Shown piece by piece: positions 27,389 through 36,031 of a DNA stretch of 64,000 nucleotides. A program made the translations under genes and the position numbers. Origin of the DNA: CAVWGP01 sp963754645 (GTDB lineage Bacteria > Pseudomonadota > Alphaproteobacteria > Bin65). The notes beneath the pieces were generated by a model. The model saw only the letters and a list, made by a program, of their open reading frames with translations. It did no database searches and had not been told where the DNA came from. The DNA lies in contig CAVWGP010000004.1 in the NCBI GenBank assembly GCA_963754645.1, positions 1,488,001 through 1,552,000 of the forward strand. The letters are read 5' to 3'. The number at the start of each line of letters is the position of its first letter. The first letter of the stretch is position 1.

Positions 27389-29407
27389 CTACTCCTTGGC
27401 GTCAAAATGAATCAGCTCGACGCCCTCGTCGACCTGTTCGCCGACCTTGAAGTGGATCGCCGCCACCGTGCCATCGGCCGGCGCGCGGATCGTGTGTTCC
27501 ATCTTCATGGCTTCCATGACCAGCAGCGCTTGGCCGCGCTCGACGGCGGCGCCGGGTTCGACGCGCAGCGCCACGATCTTGCCCGGCATTGGCGCCCGGA
27601 GACTTTCGACACCCGCCTCGGCATCGGCGACGGCCGCCATCGGATCGACGACTCCAAGGCGCCAGCTTCGTCCGGCCAGGAACACGTGCAGCTCGTCGCG
27701 ATGCCGAATGACGGTCGCCTCGGACCGATCGCCGGCGAAACCCGCCGAGATCGCGCCGTCGCCGAGATCGCGCGCCGTCACGTCCACGCCGCCGCCGGGC
27801 AAATCCATCCGATAGCCCGATTTGCGGTAATGCACGGTGACGGCGACCTCGCGCGCGTCTTCCGGCCGGCCGCCATCGGCGAAACGAAAACTCGTCCAGG
27901 CATCGTCGTTGAGCCGCCAACCGTCGGCGCGGTGCCAGGGCGAGTGCTTGTCCGCCACGGACGCGGCGTGCGCCGCGGCGTCGCGCGCGATGGCGAGCAT
28001 CATATGCAGCGCGGCAAAGCCCAAGACTCGATCCGGCGCGGGCGCGGGCGCCGGGATCAGCGCCGCGCGATGATCGGCGATGAAGCCGGTGTGCACGTCG
28101 CCCGCCTCGAACGCGGGATGACTGCATACCGCATGCAGAAAATCGATGTTCGTCGCGGGGCCGACGATGCGGCACTGCTCGAGCGCCGAGCGCATGCGGC
28201 GCAGCGCGTCGGCGCGGCTTTCGCCCCACACGATCAGCTTGGCGATCATCGGATCGTAGTGGATGCTGACGGTGTCGCCCTGGCGCACGCCGGTATCGAC
28301 GCGCACCGGTCCCGCGGGATCGCTCGCCGGCAGGTGGAGATGGGCGAGCTGGCCGGTCGCCGGCAGGAAATCGCGCGCCGGATCTTCGGCATAGAGGCGG
28401 GATTCGATCGCGTGGCCGCGCGCGCGAAGCTGGTCCTGGCGCAGCGGCAGCGGCTCGCCAGCAGCAACGCGCAACTGCCACTCGACGAGGTCGAGGCCGG
28501 CGATCAATTCGGTCACCGGATGCTCGACCTGGAGTCGCGTGTTCATCTCCATGAAATAGAACTTAGCGGCGCCGTAGATGAACTCGACCGTGCCGGCGCC
28601 GGCATAGCCGATCGCCTTGGCGGCCGCGACGGCGGCCTCGCCCATGGCGCGGCGCGTTTCGGCCGGCAATCCGGGCGCCGGCGCTTCTTCGAGAACTTTC
28701 TGATGGCGGCGCTGCACCGAGCAGTCGCGCTCGAACAGATAGACCGCATTTCCCTTGGTATCGGCAAAGACCTGAATTTCGACATGGCGCGGCCGCTCGA
28801 CATATTTTTCAACGAGCACGGCCTTGTCGCCGAAGGCGCCGCCGGCTTCGCGCTGCGCGCCGGCCAGGGCCTCGGCAAAATCGGCGGCGCTATCGACGCG
28901 GCGCATGCCCTTGCCGCCGCCGCCGGCGACGGCCTTGATCAGCACCGGGAAGCCGATGCGCGCCGCCTCGCGCGCCAGCAGCGCCGCATCCTGGTCGGCG
29001 CCGTGATAGCCCGGCACAATCGGCACGGTGGCTTTTTCCATCAGCGCCTTGGCCGCGCTCTTCGAACCCATGGCCCGGATCGCCGATGGCGGCGGGCCGA
29101 TGAAGACAATGCCCGCCGCGGCGCAGGCCTCGGCGAAAGCGGCGTTCTCCGACAGAAATCCGTAGCCGGGATGAATCGCCTCGGCGCCGGTCTTGCGCGC
29201 CGCCGCGACGATCGCGTCGATCTTGAGATAGCTTTCGGCCGGCGCCGGCGGACCGATGCGGATCGCCTCGTCCGCCACGGCGACGTGCAGCGCCTGGGCA
29301 TCGGCGTCGGAATAGACGGCGACGGTCTTGATCGCGAAGCGCCGCGCCGTGCGCATGACGCGGCAGGCGATTTCGCCGCGATTGGCTATCAGGACTTTTT
29401 TGAACAC
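27389..29407 (-). CDS. mccA: 3-methylcrotonyl-CoA carboxylase, biotin-containing alpha subunit
   Basis: A 672-residue biotin carboxylase/BCCP fusion. The ATP-grasp carboxylase spans about residues 1-445: FKKVLIANRGEIACRV at the start, AVAGGGGKGMRRV for ATP, and FYFMEMNTRLQVEHPVTE as the catalytic block. The C-terminal biotinyl domain carries EAMKMEHT with the modified Lys. Acetyl-, propionyl- and geranyl-CoA carboxylases share this layout; the neighbours (mccB, methylglutaconyl-CoA hydratase, HMG-CoA lyase) support methylcrotonyl-CoA. The start is taken as the GTG at 29405-29407, directly before FKKVLIANRG; only a weak ribosome site precedes it. Confidence 0.93.
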   Translation of the reverse strand: MFKKVLIANRGEIACRVMRTARRFAIKTVAVYSDADAQALHVAVADEAIRIGPPAPAESYLKIDAIVAAARKTGAEAIHPGYGFLSENAAFAEACAAAGIVFIGPPPSAIRAMGSKSAAKALMEKATVPIVPGYHGADQDAALLAREAARIGFPVLIKAVAGGGGKGMRRVDSAADFAEALAGAQREAGGAFGDKAVLVEKYVERPRHVEIQVFADTKGNAVYLFERDCSVQRRHQKVLEEAPAPGLPAETRRAMGEAAVAAAKAIGYAGAGTVEFIYGAAKFYFMEMNTRLQVEHPVTELIAGLDLVEWQLRVAAGEPLPLRQDQLRARGHAIESRLYAEDPARDFLPATGQLAHLHLPASDPAGPVRVDTGVRQGDTVSIHYDPMIAKLIVWGESRADALRRMRSALEQCRIVGPATNIDFLHAVCSHPAFEAGDVHTGFIADHRAALIPAPAPAPDRVLGFAALHMMLAIARDAAAHAASVADKHSPWHRADGWRLNDDAWTSFRFADGGRPEDAREVAVTVHYRKSGYRMDLPGGGVDVTARDLGDGAISAGFAGDRSEATVIRHRDELHVFLAGRSWRLGVVDPMAAVADAEAGVESLRAPMPGKIVALRVEPGAAVERGQALLVMEAMKMEHTIRAPADGTVAAIHFKVGEQVDEGVELIHFDAKE

Positions 29408-29438
29408 GTGCAATTTTTCCGATCTGCCGAACGCCCCA

Positions 29439-30344
29439 TCACGATCGATCGCGGCGCCGCGCATGCGCGATGATTTCGTTGAACCCGAACAAGAGCAGGA
29501 CAATACCGCAAATCAACTCCAGAGCAGTCAACACTCGGATGACGTTGGTTGCCGGCGTGATGTCGCCATATCCCACGGTGCTCAGCGTGACAATTGAAAA
29601 GTATAGCGCGTCGGCGAAAGACAGCTCCCGGCGCTCGCCCAGCACCAGAAACTGCGGCACCGCGGTGTACCGGTCGATAATCCGGTAAATCGCGGCGAAA
29701 ACCACGACGATCAGCGAATAGAACGTTAGAAACGCAAAGGCCGGAACGGCTAGCCGCGCGGCCATCGCGAAAAACTCTTCGAAGAGGATCCCTGCGTCGA
29801 GCAGAAACGTCGCCACGTTTTCGCTGGCGCGCAATACGATCAAGCCAATCAGAAGCATCGCGGCCAAGAATACGATGTCGAGCGCTCGTGGCGACATCGC
29901 GAGCCCGGGCACGAGGAAGGTCGCGCCGCCGATGATGACAATGGGCAGGAACCACAGAAAGACGCGCCCGATCCGGCCCTCGTCGCGCAGCTTCAGCGAG
30001 CCGACGATGGCGCCGATGCGCGCCCGGCGCCACCAACTCCCGGCCAGAAATCCCGCGATCGGCAGGCCGTAGCCGGCAAAGGCCGCCCATGGGTCGACCA
30101 AGCGGAAATTGCTTTCCCAAAATAAGATGAAAAAGCAGGTGTAGATGGCCATAAAATTCGCCAGCGCGATCGCGAAGAACGTGCTGCCGGGGAAAATCCA
30201 TAGGATGATTCCGAAAGCAAGAACAATGACGCCGATTTGAAGCGGCAGGAACAGGAGATTCGGCGCGACGGCAACGCCGATCAGGCCAACCAAGAACACC
30301 GTGAATAAGAGCGCTCGCGTTCGATGTTCGCGGCCGGATGCCAT
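29439..30344 (-). CDS. Two-pore-loop type potassium channel family protein
   Basis: A 301-residue membrane protein with about seven to eight hydrophobic segments. The last pair frame a selectivity filter TLSTVGYGD, the K+ channel signature, followed by a terminal helix LELICGIVLLLFGFNEI. No regulatory RCK/TrkA-N domain is present. It lies within the leucine-catabolism gene run, 7 bp after the hydratase gene and 31 bp before mccA, all on the same strand. That placement is odd for an ion channel, and a link to the pathway is not evident. Confidence 0.87.
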   Translation of the reverse strand: MASGREHRTRALLFTVFLVGLIGVAVAPNLLFLPLQIGVIVLAFGIILWIFPGSTFFAIALANFMAIYTCFFILFWESNFRLVDPWAAFAGYGLPIAGFLAGSWWRRARIGAIVGSLKLRDEGRIGRVFLWFLPIVIIGGATFLVPGLAMSPRALDIVFLAAMLLIGLIVLRASENVATFLLDAGILFEEFFAMAARLAVPAFAFLTFYSLIVVVFAAIYRIIDRYTAVPQFLVLGERRELSFADALYFSIVTLSTVGYGDITPATNVIRVLTALELICGIVLLLFGFNEIIAHARRRDRS

Positions 30345-30351
30345 GTTTCCG

Positions 30352-31137
30352 TCACGCCAGCCACTTGGGCTTACGCTTCTCGAGAAAGGCGCGCGCGCCT
30401 TCCTTGCCCTCGTCGGTCGCGCGCTGCGACGCGATGCGATGGGCGGTATCGGCCATCAAAACTTCGTCGATCGGCGCGCCCGCGATGCGCGCGATCAGGT
30501 TCTTGATCGCGCCGTGCGCCTGCGGCCCGCCCTCGCGCAATCGCTTGACGAACCAGCCGGCGGCGTTTTGCAGCTCGGCCGGCGGCACGACTTCATGCAC
30601 CAGGCCGATGCGCAGCGCGTCCGCCGCCTCGAACACTTCGCCGGTGAGGAAATAGCGCCGCGCCATGCCTTCGCCGATCTTGCTCAGCACATAGGGACCG
30701 ATCGTCGCCGGCAGCAGGCCCAAGCGCACTTCGGACAGCGAAAATTTCGCCGTATCGACCGCGATCGCGATATCGCACGCCGCGATCAAGCCGAGCCCGC
30801 CGCCATAGGCCGGCCCGTTGACCAGCGCCATGGTCGGCTTCGGGAAGCGATTGATGGTGTGCAGCATGTCGGCGAGGCGCTTGGCATCGGCGAAATTGTC
30901 GTCGAAGCTGTAATTCGCCGTGCGCTCCATCCATTTGAGATCGCCGCCGGCGCAGAACGTGCCGCCAAGCCCGGAGAGCTGGACGATGCGGACCTCGGGC
31001 AGTTTCTCCAGCCGAACGAAGGCCGCCGTGAGATTGGCGATCAGCTTTTCGTCGAGCGCGTTGTGAACGGCCGGCCGATTGAGCCAGACCTGCGCGATGC
31101 CGGCTTCGATTTTGACGATATGATTGTCTTCGTTCAT
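30352..31137 (-). CDS. Enoyl-CoA hydratase/isomerase family, probable methylglutaconyl-CoA hydratase
   Basis: A 261-residue crotonase-fold enzyme. Oxyanion-hole segments GGTFCAGGDLKWM and GPAYGGGLGLIAACDIAIA and the catalytic-region ARFSLSEVRLGLLP-like stretch (AKFSLSEVRLGLLPA) are clear. In this context it most likely hydrates 3-methylglutaconyl-CoA to HMG-CoA, the step between the carboxylase and HMG-CoA lyase. Start is the ATG at 31135-31137 (MNEDNHIVKI), 17 bp after mccB. The 7-bp gap to the channel gene implies cotranscription. Confidence 0.9.
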   Translation of the reverse strand: MNEDNHIVKIEAGIAQVWLNRPAVHNALDEKLIANLTAAFVRLEKLPEVRIVQLSGLGGTFCAGGDLKWMERTANYSFDDNFADAKRLADMLHTINRFPKPTMALVNGPAYGGGLGLIAACDIAIAVDTAKFSLSEVRLGLLPATIGPYVLSKIGEGMARRYFLTGEVFEAADALRIGLVHEVVPPAELQNAAGWFVKRLREGGPQAHGAIKNLIARIAGAPIDEVLMADTAHRIASQRATDEGKEGARAFLEKRKPKWLA

Positions 31138-31154
31138 CGCCGCATGGCCCGCGA

Positions 31155-32762
31155 CTACATGCGGAAAATGCCGAACTTGCCGTCTTCCGCCGGCGATCCC
31201 GCCGCGGTCGACAAGCAAAGTCCGAGCACATTGCGGGTTTCGGCCGGATCGACGATGCCGTCGTCCCAGAGCCTTGCGGTCGAGTAGAATGGATGGCTCT
31301 GGTGTTCGAACTGCTTCAGGATCGGCGCCTTGAACTTGTCTTCGTCCTCCTTCGGCCAAGTCTTGCCGTCGGCCTCGATATTTTCGCGCCGCAACGTCGC
31401 CAGGACGTTGGCGGCCTGCTCGCCGCCCATGATCGCGATGCGGGCATTGGGCCACATCCAGAGAAAGCGCGGGCGGTAGCCGCGGCCGCACATGGCGTAG
31501 TTTCCCGCGCCGTAGGAATTGCCGATGATGAAGGTGATTTTCGGCACCCGCGCCGTCGAGGTCGCGGTGACGAGCTTGGCGCCGTCCTTGGCGATGCCGC
31601 CGGCCTCGTATTTCTTGCCGACCATGAAGCCGGTGATGTTCTGGAGATAGAGCAGCGGAATGCCGCGCTGGTTGCAGATTTCGATGAAATGCGCGCCCTT
31701 GAGCGAGCTTTCCGAGAATAGGATCCCGTTGTTGGCGAGAATGCCGACCGGATAGCCCCAAATGTGGGCGAAGCCGCAAACCAGCGTGGCGCCGTAGAGC
31801 TGCTTGAATTCGTCGAACTCGCTGCCGTCGGCGACGCGGGCGATGACTTCGCGCACGTCGTAGGGCTTTTTCCAATCCGGCGGCACGATGCCGTAGAGCT
31901 CCTCGGGATCGTAGAGCGGCGGGCGCGGCGTCATGATCTCGCCGGAGACTTTTTTCGGCTTGTTGAGCTTGGCCACGATCCGGCGCGCCATGCCGAGCGC
32001 GTGATGATCGTTCTGGGCGTAATAATCGGTGACGCCCGAGACGCGGGAATGCAAATCGGCGCCGCCAAGTTCCTCGGCGGAAACCTGCTCGCCCGTTGCC
32101 GCGCGCACCAGCGGCGGGCCGCCGAGAAAAATCGTGCCCTGGTTGCGCACGATGATCGACTCGTCGCACATCGCCGGCACATAGGCGCCGCCCGCCGTGC
32201 ACGAACCCATGACGACGGCGATCTGCGGGATGCCCTTCGCCGACATGTTGGCTTGGCTATAGAACTGATTGCCGAAATGGCGCCAGTCGGGAAAAATGTC
32301 GTCCTGTTGCGGCAGGTTGCCGCCGCCGGAATCGACCAAGTAAATACAGGGCAGGCGGTTCTCGTCGGCGATCGATTGAGCATGAAGGTGCTTCTTGACG
32401 GTCATCGGATAATAGGTGCCGCCTTTGACCGTGGCGTCGTTGCAGATGATCATGCATTCGCGGCCCGACACTCGGCCGATGCCGGTGATGACGCCCGCCG
32501 ACGGCACCTCGTTGTCGTACATGTCGAGTGCCGCGAGCTGGCCGATTTCGAGGAACGGCGCGCCGGGATCGACCAGGGTGCGGATGCGCTCGCGCGGCAG
32601 CAGCTTGCCGCGCGCCGCGTGCCGCTCTCGCGCCTTGGCCGGGCCGCCCTGCTTGACCGTCGCGACCTTGGCGCGAAGCTCGCCGATCAGCGCCCGGTAG
32701 GCGGCATCGTTGGCGCGGAATTCTTCGTTGCGCGGATTGATGCTGCTGCGAATGACCGACAC
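31155..32762 (-). CDS. mccB: 3-methylcrotonyl-CoA carboxylase, carboxyltransferase beta subunit
   Basis: A 535-residue carboxyltransferase that moves CO2 from biotin to methylcrotonyl-CoA. The family's conserved blocks are present: ARERHAARGKLLPRERI, YLVDSGGGNLPQQDDIFPD, MGSCTAGGAYVPAMCDES and NITGFMVGKKYEAGGIAKDG, the last typical of MccB rather than PccB. It is the first gene of a six-gene unit: mccB, hydratase, K+ channel, mccA, HMG-CoA lyase, permease. The start is GTG (32760-32762) with GGGGAGA 4 bases upstream. No LiuR-like palindrome is visible in its leader. Confidence 0.94.
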   Translation of the reverse strand: MSVIRSSINPRNEEFRANDAAYRALIGELRAKVATVKQGGPAKARERHAARGKLLPRERIRTLVDPGAPFLEIGQLAALDMYDNEVPSAGVITGIGRVSGRECMIICNDATVKGGTYYPMTVKKHLHAQSIADENRLPCIYLVDSGGGNLPQQDDIFPDWRHFGNQFYSQANMSAKGIPQIAVVMGSCTAGGAYVPAMCDESIIVRNQGTIFLGGPPLVRAATGEQVSAEELGGADLHSRVSGVTDYYAQNDHHALGMARRIVAKLNKPKKVSGEIMTPRPPLYDPEELYGIVPPDWKKPYDVREVIARVADGSEFDEFKQLYGATLVCGFAHIWGYPVGILANNGILFSESSLKGAHFIEICNQRGIPLLYLQNITGFMVGKKYEAGGIAKDGAKLVTATSTARVPKITFIIGNSYGAGNYAMCGRGYRPRFLWMWPNARIAIMGGEQAANVLATLRRENIEADGKTWPKEDEDKFKAPILKQFEHQSHPFYSTARLWDDGIVDPAETRNVLGLCLSTAAGSPAEDGKFGIFRM

Positions 32763-32917
32763 GATGTCTCCCCGGCTTGGCGGCGCGGCGCGCCCCAGCC
32801 CCTGCTTTTAGGGCAGCGCATGCGGAGGAGCAATCGCGCCCGTCGCGCGGATCGATTGCGCAATTCCGGCGGTCTGGCTACGCTGCAGGGCAAACCGGGG
32901 TGTTGGAGAGTCGAAAA

Positions 32918-33391
32918 TTGGATGCGGTGCTGAAAACGGACGCGCAGGGATCATCACGCCCGTCGGCGGCGGAGCTTGTCGCTCGCGCAAGGGCCTTGGC
33001 GCCGGCCATCCGCGCCCGCGCGGCGGCGGCGGAAAAGGCCATGGCCGTGCCCGCCGAAACCGTTCAGGAGCTGCGCCAAGCCGGCATATTCGACCTGATG
33101 AAGCCGCACCGGCACGGCGGCCACGAATACGATTTCGAGCCGATGACCGAGATCAGCTACGAGATCGGCCGCGCCTGCGCCTCGACCGCGTGGTGCATCG
33201 GCCTCTACATCGTGCACAATTGGATGCTCGGCATGTTTCCCGAGGAGTGCCAGGCGGAAATCTGGGGCGCCGATCCGGGCGACGTCATCGCCGGCTCGTA
33301 CCCGCCGGCCGGCCAATGCGTGGTCGCCGACGGCGGCTGGCGCCTCAGCGGCCAGTTCCGCTTCACCAGCGGCTGCGACAATGCGCAATGG
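32918..33391 (+). pseudogene. Truncated flavin-dependent monooxygenase gene (5' fragment, direct duplicate of 34793-35266)
   Basis: The first 158 codons of the HsaA/acyl-CoA-dehydrogenase-fold monooxygenase found complete at 34793-36013, at a constant offset of 1,875 bp. Over 33041-33391 I count 7 differences in 351 bases, while the first ~90 bases differ much more. Both copies share a TTG start followed by GAT and a GGAG-type ribosome site. Homology stops abruptly after GCGCAATGG at 33391, where AT-rich DNA begins. The frame runs on for 35 unrelated codons to a stop ending at 33496. The catalytic C-terminal half is gone, so it cannot be functional. Confidence 0.88.
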
Positions 33392-33509
33392 GTGTTATAC
33401 TCCAATAGAAAAGCCCCATTTTCAGGGTGTTTTTTGTTAGCTACTGTTAATCCCATCGCAAAAAGAATTGAAATTGAATTTCCGTTACGAGCGTGAGAGG
33501 ATTGCAGAG

Positions 33510-34160
33510 ATGAAATTTATCGGCATTCTTTGCTTGCCAGCGATTTTGACAGCTTGTACGCACGTGGAACTGCGAGCAAATCAACTGGATTCTGACTTAG
33601 AGAAGGGGCGTGCCGAAGTTGCAGCCTGCTTGTCTGCCGCTAGGGCAAACAGCAATTCCCAGGCGTTGGGGTTAAAATTGGCATTTCAACCACCATCGCT
33701 TCAACAACTCATGGATGATTCAAAGCCAACAAAGGCCGAGATTTCTCTCCTTTTGAACTATCACCAACACATACAGCCATGTCGCAGACTTATTTTAGAA
33801 TGGGCTGGAAAAACTATTCCTGTACTTATCTCCCATTGGGCAGAAGTTTTTGCAAAAAATGATGCGATATACGTCGCTCTGGCTAAGCAAGAAATCACTT
33901 GGGGCGAAGCGAATACGAGGCAGAAGAATATCAACGACGAATTCACGGCAAAATATAGGGTGACTCTCGAAGAAACGGATAGAAAATTGCAGACGGCCCA
34001 CGAAATGGAACTCCAGGACCGCCAGGCCGCAACAGCGGCATTTCGAAACTGGCGCTATCAACAACAGCTATTGAAGGCGGCCCAACAACGCAACCAACAG
34101 ACATTTACGATGACAAATTGCCAAATAGTCGGAAATTCGATTCAATGCACTAGCTTTTAG
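33510..34160 (+). CDS. Putative lipoprotein of unknown function
   Basis: A 216-residue protein with a type II signal: MKFIGILCLPAILTAC, a lipobox LTAC with lipidated Cys16. The mature part is Gln/Asn/Ala-rich and largely helical (for example QDRQAATAAFRNWRYQQQLLKAAQQRNQQ), with a few cysteines (PCRR, TNCQ). I do not recognise the family. Codon and base use are AT-rich, unlike the surrounding genes. AGAGG lies about 12 bases before the ATG at 33510; an in-frame start at 33468 would hide the signal. A membrane-protein gene follows after 59 bp, so the two may work together. Confidence 0.72.
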   Translation: MKFIGILCLPAILTACTHVELRANQLDSDLEKGRAEVAACLSAARANSNSQALGLKLAFQPPSLQQLMDDSKPTKAEISLLLNYHQHIQPCRRLILEWAGKTIPVLISHWAEVFAKNDAIYVALAKQEITWGEANTRQKNINDEFTAKYRVTLEETDRKLQTAHEMELQDRQAATAAFRNWRYQQQLLKAAQQRNQQTFTMTNCQIVGNSIQCTSF

Positions 34161-34219
34161 ACCAGCAGGCAAAATTTCTTGCAGGAAATGCGAATAAGTA
34201 ATTTCGGATAGGTGAATAA

Positions 34220-34666
34220 ATGAGTTTTACGGATGTTAGGGACGTAATGATTATTTTGGGAGTAATTATTGCTGTATTTTCACTTGGATTCACTGCTTGC
34301 AATACGCAATGGACTTTTCGAACGAACCGCGCACGCTTTTGGCTGGAATTGCGCGACCATTTCGCCAAGCACGACGAAGTGCACCGTCGCCTGCGTCCCG
34401 GCGGGGTTTGGGCCAGCGGCAAAGGCCCGGCGAACCCTGATGATTGGGCCAATGTCGAGGCCTATATGGGCCTGTTCGAACATTGCGAATACATGCTGGA
34501 CCAACGCCTCATTGACGAGTCCGCTTTCAGAGAAATTTATGCCTACCGTCTCAGAAATATCGTGGCGAATGATATCATTCGGCAGCAGAAGCTAAACCGG
34601 CTGGCGTCGGAATGGCAGCGCCTATTGGCACTACTAAAGCGCATGAAAATTGAGTTATCATCGTGA
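34220..34666 (+). CDS. Small membrane-anchored protein of unknown function (DUF4760-like)
   Basis: A 148-residue protein with one N-terminal hydrophobic segment (VMIILGVIIAVFSLGFTAC), then a soluble helical domain with WLELRDHFAKHDEVHRRLRPGG, EAYMGLFEHCEYMLDQRLID and FREIYAYRLRNIVAN. The domain recalls DUF4760-type proteins, often found on accessory DNA, but I am not certain of the match. An AGGTGA ribosome site precedes the ATG at 34220. It is the second gene of the AT-rich island, although its 3' half is more GC-rich than the lipoprotein gene. Confidence 0.72.
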   Translation: MSFTDVRDVMIILGVIIAVFSLGFTACNTQWTFRTNRARFWLELRDHFAKHDEVHRRLRPGGVWASGKGPANPDDWANVEAYMGLFEHCEYMLDQRLIDESAFREIYAYRLRNIVANDIIRQQKLNRLASEWQRLLALLKRMKIELSS

Positions 34667-34792
34667 GCGCCCGAAGTACGGCGACGCTGTGCCGATGTGT
34701 CGATTGCACGGTCCGGCCGCTCTGGCTAGGCTTACGGTCGAGCCGTGATCGAACCGGCAATTCGGCGCGGCCTGTGGCGAGGGAGTCACATT

Positions 34793-36013
34793 TTGGATAA
34801 GGCACTGACAGCGGTCGCGCAGGAATCGTCGTGCCCATCGGCCGCCGAGCTTTTGGCGCGCGCGAAAGCCTTGGTGCCGGCAATCCGCGCCCGCGCGGCG
34901 GCGGCGGAAAAGGCCATGGCCGTGCCGGCCGAAACCGTTCAGGAGCTGCGCCAAGCCGGCATATTCGACCTGATGAAGCCGCGCCGGCACGGCGGCTGCG
35001 AATACGATTTCGAGCCGATGACCGAGATCAGCTACGAGATCGGCCGCGCCTGCGCCTCGACCGCGTGGTGCGTCGGCCTCTACATCGTGCACAATTGGAT
35101 GCTCGGCATGTTTCCCGAGGAGTGCCAGGCGGAAATCTGGGGCGCCGACCCGGGCGCCGTCATCGCCGGCTCGTACCCGCCGGCCGGCCAATGCGTGGTC
35201 GCCGACGGCGGCTGGCGCCTCAGCGGCCAGTTCCGCTTCACCAGCGGCTGCGACAATGCGCAATGGATGCTGTGCGGCACCATGATCCCGGATGCCGCCG
35301 GCGGGCCGCCGCGGCCCGGTTTCCTGATGCTGCCGCGCGCCGATTGCCCGATCGATCACGCGAGCTGGCAGACCATGGGCCTCTCGGCCAGCGGCACGAA
35401 AACGCTCATCATCGACGACGCCTTCGTGCCGCGCCATCGCGTCTTGCGCTTCGAGGAGGCGGCGGGCGGCAATCCGCCGGGCATCAAGCTCAACACCAAC
35501 CCGCTCTACCGCATCGCCTTCCTGGCGCTGGTGCCCTACTCGCTCGCGATGCCCGCCGTCGCCGCCGCAAGCGCCGCGCTCGATGAGTTCATCGAGCAAG
35601 TGGGCGGCCGGACGACACGGGGCGCGGTCAAGGGGGCGAATCTCAAAATGGCGGAATTCGCGCAAGTGCAGATGCGCGTCGCCGAGGCGGCGGCGCAGCT
35701 CGACGCGGCGCGCCTCATCATCCGCCGCGACTGCCGCGAGACCCTGGCCGAAGTCGCCGCGAACAACGTGGTCTCGATCGACACGCGCCTGCGCAACCGC
35801 CGGGGCCAATCCACCGTCGCGCGCATGGCAATGCTGGCTATCGACGGGATCTTCTATGCCCAGGGCGGCCAGGGCTTGTTTCTGGCAAACTCCGTGCAGC
35901 GCGCCTGGCGCGACGTTCACGCCATCGCGCACCATGTCAGCTTGAACAGCGACGCCGTCTATTCGATGGCCGGCCAGCATATGCTCGGATTGCCGCCGCA
36001 AGGGCAGTTCTAG
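34793..36013 (+). CDS. Flavin-dependent monooxygenase, acyl-CoA dehydrogenase fold (HsaA/HpaH-like)
   Basis: A 406-residue group-D flavin monooxygenase that uses reduced flavin supplied by a separate reductase to hydroxylate phenolic substrates. It has the acyl-CoA-dehydrogenase fold: AIRARAAAAEKAMAVPAETV, GRACASTAWCVGLYIVHNW, LSGQFRFTSGCDNAQWM, ASWQTMGLSASGTKTLIID and a C-terminal HAIAHHVSLNSD. No dehydrogenase-type catalytic Glu is seen. The TTG start at 34793 is supported by GAGGGAG upstream and by conservation of this start in the truncated copy; a GTG at 34745 is the alternative. The extradiol dioxygenase gene follows after 18 bp, suggesting a hydroxylate-then-cleave sequence. Confidence 0.88.
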   Translation: MDKALTAVAQESSCPSAAELLARAKALVPAIRARAAAAEKAMAVPAETVQELRQAGIFDLMKPRRHGGCEYDFEPMTEISYEIGRACASTAWCVGLYIVHNWMLGMFPEECQAEIWGADPGAVIAGSYPPAGQCVVADGGWRLSGQFRFTSGCDNAQWMLCGTMIPDAAGGPPRPGFLMLPRADCPIDHASWQTMGLSASGTKTLIIDDAFVPRHRVLRFEEAAGGNPPGIKLNTNPLYRIAFLALVPYSLAMPAVAAASAALDEFIEQVGGRTTRGAVKGANLKMAEFAQVQMRVAEAAAQLDAARLIIRRDCRETLAEVAANNVVSIDTRLRNRRGQSTVARMAMLAIDGIFYAQGGQGLFLANSVQRAWRDVHAIAHHVSLNSDAVYSMAGQHMLGLPPQGQF

Positions 36014-36031
36014 GACCAACGGGAGCGCCCG

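Larger units (their letters stand above)
33392..34666. other. AT-rich foreign island between the two monooxygenase copies
   Basis: Base composition drops sharply at 33392 and returns to the GC-rich norm near 34667. The 1.27 kb holds two genes on the plus strand (33510-34160 and 34220-34666) and no transposase, integrase, tRNA or obvious terminal inverted repeats. I find no clear target-site duplication at the joints. It is probably horizontally acquired, brought in with or after the partial duplication of the flanking gene. Confidence 0.75.

Noticed and set aside
30352..32202. A 616-codon fusion of the enoyl-CoA hydratase with upstream sequence
   Set aside because: The upstream part is the out-of-frame shadow of mccB; the hydratase starts at 31137 with a normal N-terminus.
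33392..34666. An insertion sequence or transposon carrying the lipoprotein gene
   Set aside because: No transposase, no terminal inverted repeats and no clear target duplication at the joints.
34745..34792. GTG start for the complete monooxygenase
   Set aside because: The TTG at 34793 has a better ribosome site and is conserved, with its GGAG, in the truncated copy.
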